Assembly (NCBI GenBank): GCA_016176405.1
Contig: JACOXG010000001.1
Location: forward strand, 1 to 48,249
Direction of reading: 5' to 3'
Source: Candidatus Daviesbacteria bacterium
GTDB taxonomy: Bacteria; Patescibacteriota; Microgenomatia; Daviesbacterales; UBA10151
DNA: 48,249 nucleotides
Part shown: in pieces, positions 39,201 to 46,867 of the stretch
Position numbering within the stretch: the first letter of the stretch is position 1
Layout of the letters: every line of letters begins with the position of its first letter
Notes under the pieces: model-generated
Told to the model about the DNA's origin: nothing
Database searches by the model: none
The model's input: the letters and a program-made list of their open reading frames with translations, nothing else
Translations under genes and position numbers: made by a program

Positions 39201-39480
39201 GTCATTCTGAGCGATTAGCGAAGAATCTCTAAATTTATTTTAGATACATTTTATTCACACTTTTGATCGCAAAAGTGTGGCAAAACTCCCACAAGTGATG
39301 TTCGACCTAAAATCTTCGGGCTCGTTAACGGGGGCTCACCCCCTCGGAAATTCACTAATCGTTCAGTTTCCGGTTCCCCCTGTTGCCTCGCCCTCGATTT
39401 TTTAACGGTCTCTGCATCAATTGTGGATTAAGAGGATGCCCTTTGTTTCTAAAAGCAAGATTTTAAAAAGCAAAAATGTT
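39201..39480. repeat. structured repeat element R1, copy C, with GTCATTCTGAGCG flank
   Basis: Fills the 300-bp gap 39192-39491. The flank (39201-39230) matches that of copy B. P1: CACACTTTT-GATCGC-AAAAGTGTG (39256-39279, 9 bp). P2: AAAATC 39309-39314 with GATTTT 39396-39401 and GGGC 39318-39321 with GCCC 39390-39393. AAC+G5 (39327-39334) pairs with C5-T-GTT (39376-39384); G5 can also pair with C5 39339-39343. P4: CGGAAA 39345-39350 with TTTCCG 39367-39372, a double change against CGGATA/TATCCG of copies A and B. AAGTGATGTTCGA and TTTAACGGTCTCTGCATCAA are shared with copy A. Confidence 0.72.
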
Positions 39481-39485
39481 ATCAT
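39480..39485 (+). promoter_or_regulatory. -10 TATCAT of the 39492 gene
   Basis: TATCAT ends 6 nt before the GTG start and supports that unusual start. Confidence 0.4.
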
Positions 39486-39491
39486 TAGTGC

Positions 39492-40112
39492 GTGAACCAA
39501 AAGGGGTTAGCACCAATTTTAATAGTAATTTTAATTGCAGCTGCAATTGGTGGATATTTTATTTATAAAAACCAAAATAAGGTAGCTCCTGTTGTTCAAA
39601 AAACTCCTCAGCCTTTACCTACCTCATCTGATGAAACTACTAATTGGAAAACATATAATGAGGCAAACAGTGGTTTTGTTATTAAATATCCCAATAGCTG
39701 GAATCAATTTAATTTGCCAGATAATACTGGTGGATATGTTACTAAAATTGTCCTTACTCCTCAGACAGAAAATCTCTTAAATAAAAATACAAACGGAATC
39801 ACAATTGGAGTCTTAAACTTAAATATTAAAGATTGCACAGACTCCGCAGATTATTCAAACACAGAATTCAATGAATATCTACGCTTAAAAGATGATCTCT
39901 ATCCTGATCTTGAGATAGAACAATTAAATTTGCAAGGAATTAATGGTTATGTAATATATAAAGGATCACCAGGAGCCGTAGCTCAAAGAGGCCCAGAAGC
40001 ATATATCTTCCAATGTCCAAAAGAAATTCAAATAAGCTTCGATCCTACAGGTATAGAAAACAGTACACAACTTTTCGACCAAATTCTTTCCACCCTTAAA
40101 TTTACTCAGTAA
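39492..40112 (+). CDS. membrane-anchored PsbP-like surface protein
   Basis: 206 residues with a GTG start. The N-terminus MNQKGLAPILIVILIAAAIG is a short signal anchor of the kind seen again and again in CPR secreted proteins. A Pro/Ser linker leads to a domain that begins WKTYNEANSGFVIKYPNSWN, the pattern of PsbP-like or lipoprotein LpqN-like folds, and ends FDQILSTLKFTQ. Two cysteines (about 115 and 175) may form a disulfide. Function unknown. It is preceded by element R1 copy C and followed by alaS. Confidence 0.7.
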   Translation: MNQKGLAPILIVILIAAAIGGYFIYKNQNKVAPVVQKTPQPLPTSSDETTNWKTYNEANSGFVIKYPNSWNQFNLPDNTGGYVTKIVLTPQTENLLNKNTNGITIGVLNLNIKDCTDSADYSNTEFNEYLRLKDDLYPDLEIEQLNLQGINGYVIYKGSPGAVAQRGPEAYIFQCPKEIQISFDPTGIENSTQLFDQILSTLKFTQ

Positions 40113-40120
40113 ATGTTAAT

Positions 40121-40146
40121 TGGATTCCTGCTTTCGCAGGAATGAC
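40121..40146. repeat. half copy of the GTCAT palindromic repeat
   Basis: GGATTCCTGC-TTTC-GCAGGAATGAC matches the right hairpin of 17578-17691. It lies between the 39492 gene and alaS and may end transcription of the former. Confidence 0.6.
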
Positions 40147-40154
40147 ATAATTGT

Positions 40155-40160
40155 TAAAAT
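40155..40160 (+). promoter_or_regulatory. -10 TAAAAT of alaS
   Basis: TGTTAAAAT ends 6 nt before ATG 40167. Confidence 0.55.
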
Positions 40161-40166
40161 AGCTTC

Positions 40167-41978
40167 ATGAGTTCTAAAGATATTAGAGAAAAATATATTA
40201 AGTTTTTTGTGGGTAATGGACATAAGCAAATTCCTCCTGCAAAGTTAGTTCCTGAAAATGATCCTACTACTCTTTTTACCTCTTCTGGTATGCAACCTTT
40301 AGTACCATATTTACTTGGGCAAGAGCATCCTGAAGGGAAAAGATTAGTTAATTCTCAACCTTGTTTTAGAGCAGAGGATATTGAGGAAGTTGGGGATAAT
40401 AGACATACCACTTTTTTTGAGATGTTGGGTAATTGGTCCTTGGGAGATTATTTTAAAAAAGAACAGTTGGAATGGTTTTGGGAATTTCTTATTAATGAGT
40501 TGAGGTTACCAAAAGAAAAATTATATGTCAGTGTATTTGAGGGCAATACTGATGTCCCAAAAGATAATGAGTCTTATGAGATTTGGAAGAGTTTAGGAGT
40601 AGCTGAGGATCATATTTATTTTTATGGAGTTGATAAAAACTGGTGGTCTCGCTCCGGCGAGCCGGATAAAATGCCTGAGGGAGAAATTGGTGGTCCAGAT
40701 TCAGAAGTTTTCTATGATTTTGACACGCCACATGATGAAAAATATGGGAAAGAATGTCACCCAAACTGCCAGTGTGGAAGATTTTTGGAAATTGGCAACT
40801 CTGTTTTTATTCAGTACAAAAAAACTAAAAATGGTTTAGAGGAATTACCACAAAAAAATGTGGATTTTGGTGGAGGATTAGAAAGACTAACAGCAGTCAG
40901 TTTAGATAATCCAGATATTTTCCAAACAGATTTATATATGGACATAATTAAGAAATTAGAGGGAATATCAGATAAAAAATATGAAACAGAAAATAAAGCC
41001 CCAATGCAAATAATTGCTGATCACCTAAAGGCCGCCACTTTTATGATTGTTGATGGAGTAGAACCATCTAATAAATTACAAGGATATATTTTAAGAAGAC
41101 TACTTAGAAGATCTGCCATTAAATTAAGACAACTCAATAAAATTATATCACTAAACATACTTGTTTCAATGATTCAAATCATTTTAACAATCTACAATAA
41201 AGATGGACAGACAAAGTTAGTGGAGAAAATAGTAACTGATGAGATTAATAGATTCCAAAAAACTTTGGATCACGGTTTAAAAGAAATTGAAAAGATTGAA
41301 AAAATTGATGGAAAGAAAGCTTTTGATTTATATCAGACTTTTGGATTTCCCTTTGAGGTAACTGAAGAATTATTTAGACAAAAAGGGCAACAAATCGACA
41401 AGGAACAATTTAGGCAAGAATTTGAGAAACATCGGGAACTTTCCAGAACTGCCTCTGCCGGAGTTTTTAAAGGAGGGTTAGCTGATCACTCTGAGGTGGT
41501 TACCAAATACCACACAGCAACCCATCTTTTACATCAGGCCTTAAGAGATGTATTAGGACCAGAAGTTTTTCAGAAAGGGTCTAATATTACTGCTGAAAGA
41601 TTGAGATTTGATTTTTCGCTGAATCGAAAAATGACTGAGGAGGAAATAAAACAAGTAGAGGATTTGGTTAATCAGAAAATTAAAGAGAATTTGAAAGTTG
41701 ATCATATGATTATTCCATTAGATGAGGCAAAGAAAATGAATGCTATAGGTTTATTTGATGAAAAATATGCGGACAAAGTGAGCATTTATGGAGTAGGCCC
41801 TAAATATGAGTTAGATCCAAAAGCCAAGGATCAAAGGGACAGAGCTGGTTATTATTCTCTAGAATTTTGTGGAGGACCACATGTAGAACAAACAGGAATA
41901 ATTGGAGGCATTAAAATTACTAAAGAAGAAGCAGTCTCATCCGGCATGAGAAGAATTCGTGCCCAGCTTGTTTCCTAA
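40167..41978 (+). CDS. alaS: alanyl-tRNA synthetase, short form
   Basis: 603 residues (E. coli 876). The class II catalytic core is complete: LFTSSGMQPLVPYLLGQEHP, RAEDIEEVGDNRHTTFFEML, GNWSLGDYFKKEQLEWFWEF, VDFGGGLERLTAV. The tRNA-recognition helices and the editing domain follow, with TATHLLHQALRDVLG (HxxxH) and EFCGGPHVEQTG (CxxxH), so mischarged Ser/Gly should still be cleared. The C-Ala/DHHA1 domain is missing; the protein ends GMRRIRAQLVS. Short AlaRS forms are known in reduced bacteria. Confidence 0.96.
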   Translation: MSSKDIREKYIKFFVGNGHKQIPPAKLVPENDPTTLFTSSGMQPLVPYLLGQEHPEGKRLVNSQPCFRAEDIEEVGDNRHTTFFEMLGNWSLGDYFKKEQLEWFWEFLINELRLPKEKLYVSVFEGNTDVPKDNESYEIWKSLGVAEDHIYFYGVDKNWWSRSGEPDKMPEGEIGGPDSEVFYDFDTPHDEKYGKECHPNCQCGRFLEIGNSVFIQYKKTKNGLEELPQKNVDFGGGLERLTAVSLDNPDIFQTDLYMDIIKKLEGISDKKYETENKAPMQIIADHLKAATFMIVDGVEPSNKLQGYILRRLLRRSAIKLRQLNKIISLNILVSMIQIILTIYNKDGQTKLVEKIVTDEINRFQKTLDHGLKEIEKIEKIDGKKAFDLYQTFGFPFEVTEELFRQKGQQIDKEQFRQEFEKHRELSRTASAGVFKGGLADHSEVVTKYHTATHLLHQALRDVLGPEVFQKGSNITAERLRFDFSLNRKMTEEEIKQVEDLVNQKIKENLKVDHMIIPLDEAKKMNAIGLFDEKYADKVSIYGVGPKYELDPKAKDQRDRAGYYSLEFCGGPHVEQTGIIGGIKITKEEAVSSGMRRIRAQLVS

Positions 41979-42035
41979 CTGATTAGATTATGCTAAGATA
42001 ATCTTAATAGGCTTGTTTTCCAGGCATAATTTGTT

Positions 42036-44348
42036 ATGAGTTTAATAGACCGTCTGTCTGCCATTTTACCTTTTGGAAAAGAGCGAGAAAAGGTAGAATA
42101 TTATTTTGCTCTAAACATTTCTTCTGAGGAGCTAACCGCTGCCCTTTGGTCAATCGAGGGATCTAAATTACAAATTTTGGAAACTGCCTCTGAAAGATAT
42201 AGCTCTATTGATCAGATTACCCCAGTGGCTGATAGACTTTTGGATCAGGTCTTGGGCAATAGGATGATTGAACCTGATCAAATTCTGTTTGGAGTACCTG
42301 ATTCTTGGTTAGTTGATGATAATTTAAAGGATGAATATTTAAAGATACTTAGGGATACGGTCAAAGATTTGGAACTTAATCCGATGGCTTATGTGGCCAC
42401 CTCCCATGCCATCATTCACTTTTTGGAAAAACAAGAGGGAGTTCCCACCACTGCCATTTTGGTAGGTTTTAATAAACATCACCTGGAAGTGATTGTGGTG
42501 AGGGCAGGTAAATTAGATGGAGCCAAAAGTATTTCCCGCGGGGATAACAGCGGAATTGATATTGAAAAGGCCTTACTAACCTTTTCTGATGTGGAAACCT
42601 TGCCATCCAAAATCCTAATTTTTGGAGAAGATGAAAATGCTTTGGAAAAACTAAAAACGCAGCTTTTATCTTTTCCCTGGATGTCCAAATTGTCATTTTT
42701 ACATTTCCCCAAAATCGAGATTTTAAAAGGAGAGATGGAAATTAGAAGCGTCTGTTTTGCTGGAGCATCAGAGATCAAATCTGATGTGGTTTATATTGCT
42801 ACTACTACCCCATCATCAGTGACCAAACCTTTAACTGCTACTCAAGAGGAAAAAGCACCAATTGAATCTAAAGAGGGAGATTTTGGATTTATTGCTGGAG
42901 ATATTTCAGAGGCCGATGAGTCGGCGGGTCAAAGTCCCAGTGAATCAGAGGGACAAAGTATCAGTGAATTAGCAGGTCAAGATATTGGTGTTCCAGAAGA
43001 AGGATTGAAAGATACTGAGATGCTAGAGGAGGGAGCTGGAGAATTAGAAGGAGAAGGTATGACAGAAGAAGAGATAGCTGAAGCAGAAAATTTTCAACGC
43101 TCCGAGATAATTCCTGCTCCGGCTGAGCCGCCTGTGGTTAGCGGGAGAAAGACAAAATTACCAGCATTTTTTTCCAAATTACCGATACCTTCATTTAACA
43201 GATTTATCCCCAAAAAGCTTCTGCGGATGCCGATTGTATTAGGTTTGATTGTTTTAGTGGTTGGTATTTTGGCTGCCTACCTATTTTTGGTCAAAGCCGA
43301 GGTGGCAATTTTTGTAGAACCGCAAATTTTGGAAAAAGATACTCAGGTGACAGCTGACCCTGCTCAAAAAGAAGTAGATGAGGAGGCCAAAATTATTCCA
43401 GCTGAGACAGTTTCAACAGAAGTGTCAGGGACTCAAAAAGCTGAAGCCACTGGTAAAAAGACCATTGGTGATCCTGCCAAAGGTACTGTTAATATTTACA
43501 ACAAGACAAACTCTGAAAAAACTTTTAGCAAGGGGACAGTTTTGGTAGGTCCCAATAATATCAAATTTAGCCTGGATGTTTCTATCACGGTGGCTTCTCA
43601 ATCTGCCAAGGTGAGTGGTATTGATTATGGTACTGTTAAAGCTGCTGTGACAGCACAAGAGGTAGGGGCTGATGGTAATATCGCCTCTGGTAGTAAGCTG
43701 ACATTGAGTAATTTTTCTGAATCTGAATATGCGGCAGAGGCTGAGGGGAATTTTTCTGGAGGTACTTCCAAAGAAGTGACAGTTGTTTCTGATGCGGATC
43801 AAAAAAGACTACTGGCTGCTTTGGCTTCGGATTTAAGAAGAGAGGCTCAAGAAAAACTGCAAGAACAAATGGCAGGTAAAAAGATTTTAGAAGAAGGTTT
43901 ATCTGAGCAGATTGTCAAAAGAAGTTACAGTAAAAATATTAATGATCAAGCTGACGAGTTTTCCTTAAATTTAACTGTCAGGTTTTCTGGTTTGACCTTT
44001 GATGAGAAAGATTTAAAGCTGATTGTTTCTAAGCTGGTCACCACTGATATTCCAGAGGGTTTTGAATTAAATTTGGAGGAAACTGAAACTCAGGCTGATA
44101 TTTCCAAATTGGAGAAAGATAAGTTAATCTTTTTAGCCAGATTTAGAGCCAAGATCATACCAAAACTGGATACTGAAGCAATTAAAAAAGAGATTAGAGG
44201 CAAGACTGCCTCTCAAGCCATAAATATTTTGAAAAATCATCAGGGTGTTTTAGGGGCAGAAATTAAACTGATGCCTAATTTGCCCACCTTTTTGCAAATT
44301 CTGCCATTTTTGGAAAGAAATATTACCGTTTCCGTGGGATTGAAATGA
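42036..44348 (+). CDS. actin-fold (PilM/FtsA-like) - TM - baseplate J-like fusion protein
   Basis: 770 residues. N-terminal part (about 20-260): an ASKHA/PilM-like fold with EYYFALNISSEELTAALWSI, QILFGVPDSWLVDDN, VATSHAIIHFLEKQEG and TTAILVGFNKHHLEVIVVRA. A long acidic linker (about 270-370, rich in E, S and G) follows, then a TM helix (about 395-420, LGLIVLVVGILAAYLFLV), then an outer part with VEPQILEKDTQVTADPAQKE, AKGTVNIYNKTNSEKTFSKG and AKVSGIDYGTVKAAVTAQEV that resembles baseplate J/gp47-type beta domains. It overlaps the sortase start by 4 nt. It may couple a cytoplasmic filament-like domain to a surface scaffold. Confidence 0.75.
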   Translation: MSLIDRLSAILPFGKEREKVEYYFALNISSEELTAALWSIEGSKLQILETASERYSSIDQITPVADRLLDQVLGNRMIEPDQILFGVPDSWLVDDNLKDEYLKILRDTVKDLELNPMAYVATSHAIIHFLEKQEGVPTTAILVGFNKHHLEVIVVRAGKLDGAKSISRGDNSGIDIEKALLTFSDVETLPSKILIFGEDENALEKLKTQLLSFPWMSKLSFLHFPKIEILKGEMEIRSVCFAGASEIKSDVVYIATTTPSSVTKPLTATQEEKAPIESKEGDFGFIAGDISEADESAGQSPSESEGQSISELAGQDIGVPEEGLKDTEMLEEGAGELEGEGMTEEEIAEAENFQRSEIIPAPAEPPVVSGRKTKLPAFFSKLPIPSFNRFIPKKLLRMPIVLGLIVLVVGILAAYLFLVKAEVAIFVEPQILEKDTQVTADPAQKEVDEEAKIIPAETVSTEVSGTQKAEATGKKTIGDPAKGTVNIYNKTNSEKTFSKGTVLVGPNNIKFSLDVSITVASQSAKVSGIDYGTVKAAVTAQEVGADGNIASGSKLTLSNFSESEYAAEAEGNFSGGTSKEVTVVSDADQKRLLAALASDLRREAQEKLQEQMAGKKILEEGLSEQIVKRSYSKNINDQADEFSLNLTVRFSGLTFDEKDLKLIVSKLVTTDIPEGFELNLEETETQADISKLEKDKLIFLARFRAKIIPKLDTEAIKKEIRGKTASQAINILKNHQGVLGAEIKLMPNLPTFLQILPFLERNITVSVGLK

Positions 44349-44989
44349 TTAGTAGTATTAAATTATTATCTTTGGGGTTTTTATCAGTGGGAATAATCAC
44401 TTTAATGCAGGTGGTTTTACCGATTATTTCATTTAAACTTTGGGAAGTAGGTCAAAGTGTCAATGAGGTCATGTTGATTAGCCCAAAGCCATTGAAAAAT
44501 TCTCAAGTCTTGGGAATTTCTATTAAAAATGATGGTAATTTTCCCACAATTTATTCCGAGATAAAAAGGGAAAATAGCCCCAGCTACTTAGAATTTAGTT
44601 TATCAGTGCCTACTTTAAAGTTAGATCAATTTAAGGTTTTGGTTGATAGTAATGATTTAAATGAGGCTTTAGCTCACTTGCCTGGTTCAGCCTTGCCTGG
44701 GGAAAGAGGGAATGTTTTTATTTCTGGTCATTCAGCCTTAAGTTGGATTTTTAAAAATAAAAAAGCTCCCTTTGCCAATTTGATGGATTTAAAAAAAGGA
44801 GATGAAATGTATGTTCAGGTGGGTGGATCAAAGTTTAGCTATGAGGTGGTTGGGGTAAAGATTGTTGATCCGATGGATTTATCAGTGATTGCCCCGCCTG
44901 ATAATTTGGGAAGGTATATTACTTTGATGACTTGTGTGCCTCCTGGTTTAAATACCAAAAGACTTGTGGTATTGGGTAAAATAATATAG
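44345..44989 (+). CDS. sortase
   Basis: A 214-residue membrane transpeptidase: an N-terminal TM helix (about 7-30), then the sortase barrel with LEFSLSVPTLKLDQFKV, HLPGSALPGERGNVFISGHS (catalytic His), MDLKKGDEMYVQVGGSKFSY, and TLMTCVPPGLNTKRLVVLG (catalytic Cys and Arg). Sortases cut LPxTG-like signals and attach surface proteins or build pili. No clear LPxTG protein is in the window. Translational coupling (ATGA overlap) to the actin-fold/baseplate-J-like protein suggests they work in the same surface system. Confidence 0.9.
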   Translation: MISSIKLLSLGFLSVGIITLMQVVLPIISFKLWEVGQSVNEVMLISPKPLKNSQVLGISIKNDGNFPTIYSEIKRENSPSYLEFSLSVPTLKLDQFKVLVDSNDLNEALAHLPGSALPGERGNVFISGHSALSWIFKNKKAPFANLMDLKKGDEMYVQVGGSKFSYEVVGVKIVDPMDLSVIAPPDNLGRYITLMTCVPPGLNTKRLVVLGKII

Positions 44990-44999
44990 AGTTTTTGGC

Positions 45000-45371
45000 A
45001 TGAAATATTTAGGAATAGATTTTGGGTTAAGAAGGATTGGTTTGGCTACTTCTGAAGGAAATATTGCTTTCCCTTATAAAATAGTAGAAGGTAAAAATTT
45101 TTCTGAAATAGTGGAAAAAATTAAAAAGGAGGCTGAAGGATTTGATAAAGTAGTGGTAGGTATGCCACAAGGCAAGATGGGTCAAAATGTTTTAGGATTT
45201 ATAAAAGCTTTAAGAAAGAGCGGTTTAGATGTAGTTGAAGCTGATGAAACTTTATCTTCCCAAAAAGCAGTTTCTCAAATGATCGAATTAAATGTACCAA
45301 AGGAAAAACGTCGTATGAATGATGCATACTCAGCTGCAGTGATTCTGCAGGGTTATTTAGATAATTTATGA
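45000..45371 (+). CDS. ruvX: RuvX/YqgF family Holliday junction resolvase-like nuclease
   Basis: 123 residues of RNase H fold: MKYLGIDFGLRRIGLATSEG (first Asp), DKVVVGMPQGKMGQNVLGFI, VVEADETLSSQKAV (Glu) and KRRMNDAYSAAVILQGYL (last Asp). The family processes the 5' end of pre-16S rRNA and may resolve Holliday junctions. It sits between sortase and mltG with a 4-nt overlap to mltG; the alaS-ruvX-mltG neighbourhood is common in bacteria. Confidence 0.93.
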   Translation: MKYLGIDFGLRRIGLATSEGNIAFPYKIVEGKNFSEIVEKIKKEAEGFDKVVVGMPQGKMGQNVLGFIKALRKSGLDVVEADETLSSQKAVSQMIELNVPKEKRRMNDAYSAAVILQGYLDNL

Positions 45372-46324
45372 AGAAAATTTTGATTCCACTGATTATTTTG
45401 CTGCTGCTTATTATCTCCCTGATTGGTTGGTGGAATTCTAATTTGGCTCCGGTTTCTCAAGAAAGGGCAGAAAAAACAGTCCTTATTGAAAAGGGGAAAA
45501 GTTTATCTGAGATTGCCAAAATTTTAAAAGAGGAAGGTTTAATCAAATCAGAACTTATCTTCAGTTTATACACCCGCCAACAAGGCTTAGGTAATAAACT
45601 TTCTGCCGGGGTTTTTAAACTATCTCCTGCTATGTCTACCCCAGAGATCATTAAGGCTTTAACAGGTAGGCCGGCTGAGGCATGGGTGACTTTAATTGAG
45701 GGATGGAGGATTGAAGAGATGGCAGAGGAATTAAATTCCAAATTACAAATTCCAAATGATAAATTTTTGGAAGTAGCTAAAGAAGGTTATATGTTTCCTG
45801 ATACATATTTATTTGCTCCGGATGCCACTGCTGAGCAGATAGTTAAAAAATTAAGAAATACTTTTGATCTTCGTTTTTCAGAAGAGTTGAGAGCTAAAAT
45901 CCGAGCCCAAGGTTTGACTGAAGAGCAAGGAGTCATTTTAGCCTCAATTGTGGAAAGAGAAGCCAGATCTGATAAAGCCAGAACAGAGATTGCCTCGATT
46001 CTTTTAAAAAGATTACAAATTGGCATGGGTTTAAATGCCGATGCTACCTTACAGTATATTTTAGGTTATCAGGAAGATGAAAAGAGTTGGTGGACCAAGC
46101 ATTTAACTAGAGAAGATAAAAAAATAGATTCTCCATATAATACCTATTTATATAAAGGTTTACCCCTAAGCCCAATCTGTAATCCAGGACTATCCTCTTT
46201 GGAAGCTGTGGCCAATGCCGATCCAAATACTCCCTATCTATATTATTACCATGATTCTAAAGGCAACTCTTATTATGCCAAAACCTTGGAAGAACACAAT
46301 ACAAATGTAGCTAATAATCCCTAA
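45368..46324 (+). CDS. mltG: endolytic murein transglycosylase MltG
   Basis: 318 residues. An N-terminal TM helix (KILIPLIILLLLIISLIGWW), a LysM-like domain (EKGKSLSEIAKILKEEGLIK), then the YceG catalytic domain: GWRIEEMAEELNSKL, YMFPDTYLFAPDATAEQIVK, LASIVEREARSDKARTEIAS with the catalytic Glu, and LNADATLQYILG, SPYNTYLYKGLPLSPICNPG near the end. It cuts nascent glycan strands and sets their length. Converges with the next gene, overlapping by 4 nt. Confidence 0.95.
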   Translation: MKKILIPLIILLLLIISLIGWWNSNLAPVSQERAEKTVLIEKGKSLSEIAKILKEEGLIKSELIFSLYTRQQGLGNKLSAGVFKLSPAMSTPEIIKALTGRPAEAWVTLIEGWRIEEMAEELNSKLQIPNDKFLEVAKEGYMFPDTYLFAPDATAEQIVKKLRNTFDLRFSEELRAKIRAQGLTEEQGVILASIVEREARSDKARTEIASILLKRLQIGMGLNADATLQYILGYQEDEKSWWTKHLTREDKKIDSPYNTYLYKGLPLSPICNPGLSSLEAVANADPNTPYLYYYHDSKGNSYYAKTLEEHNTNVANNP

Positions 46325-46740
46325 GGTGAAGATTCATTTCCAGAATCTGTAGATTCAGGAGGTTCTGGAGATGGAGTGGGTGTTGGTGTTGGAGTCGGTG
46401 TTTCAGTTGTGGAGGGAGGCGCATCGGTGGGTGTTGGGGTAGAAGTTGGAGTGGGAGTAGCAGTTGGGGTAGGGCTGGGAGCTTTTGTAGGTGAGGATAC
46501 TTTTGGTTTGGTAGTACTTTTGGGAGTAGGTGTTGGAGTGGGAGAGGGAGAAAATTGGGTAGTAGTTGATAATACATTTGGATCAGTGAGTTTATCTCCT
46601 TTATTTTCTTCATTTAAACTTTTATTATATGAGCCTGAAAATACCACTGAGTTTATTAATAAAATCCCGCCTGCAGAAGAGCCAACTAATATTAAGATTA
46701 AAACAGCTGTCAGTATACTCATGGGTTGGATCCTGTTCAT
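46321..46740 (-). CDS. membrane-anchored Thr/Pro-rich surface protein
   Basis: From ATG 46740 (MNRIQPMSILTAVLILILVG) about 139 residues; ATG 46755 would add five. A single signal anchor (about 8-30) is followed by a short polar region and a long low-complexity tail built of PTPTPTP, SPTKAPSPT and TETPTPTP units to the C-terminus. There is no folded domain, so it is likely a flexible, possibly glycosylated wall spacer. It is divergent from rpoB. The G/V-rich reading on the other strand is only its shadow. Confidence 0.65.
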   Translation of the reverse strand: MNRIQPMSILTAVLILILVGSSAGGILLINSVVFSGSYNKSLNEENKGDKLTDPNVLSTTTQFSPSPTPTPTPKSTTKPKVSSPTKAPSPTPTATPTPTSTPTPTDAPPSTTETPTPTPTPTPSPEPPESTDSGNESSP

Positions 46741-46748
46741 GCTATCCC

Positions 46749-46778
46749 TTGACATAGTACCATAAATTGTGGTATTTT
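46749..46778 (+). promoter_or_regulatory. rpoB promoter TTGACA-18-TATTTT
   Basis: TTGACA 46749-46754 and TATTTT 46773-46778, 18-bp spacer, giving a leader of about 80 nt. Confidence 0.55.
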
Positions 46779-46801
46779 AGGGACAGTTAAATAAATTTTT
46801 A

Positions 46802-46833
46802 AAGTAGGCGTACGGAAAGTATGCTTACTTTTG
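46802..46833 (+). promoter_or_regulatory. 12-bp hairpin in the rpoB leader
   Basis: AAGTAGGCGTAC (46802-46813) pairs with GTATGCTTACTT (46819-46830), with two G-T pairs and a GGAAA loop, followed by TTG. It could be an attenuator or a stabilising leader stem for rpoB. Confidence 0.45.
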
Positions 46834-46867
46834 TTGTCCTACTTTAGGATAGAGCGGCCATCTACTA

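Noticed and set aside
46376-46765. Gly/Val-rich open frame on the plus strand
   Set aside because: It is the antisense shadow of the Thr/Pro-rich surface protein; the pattern GVGVGV is the complement of PTPTPT codons.
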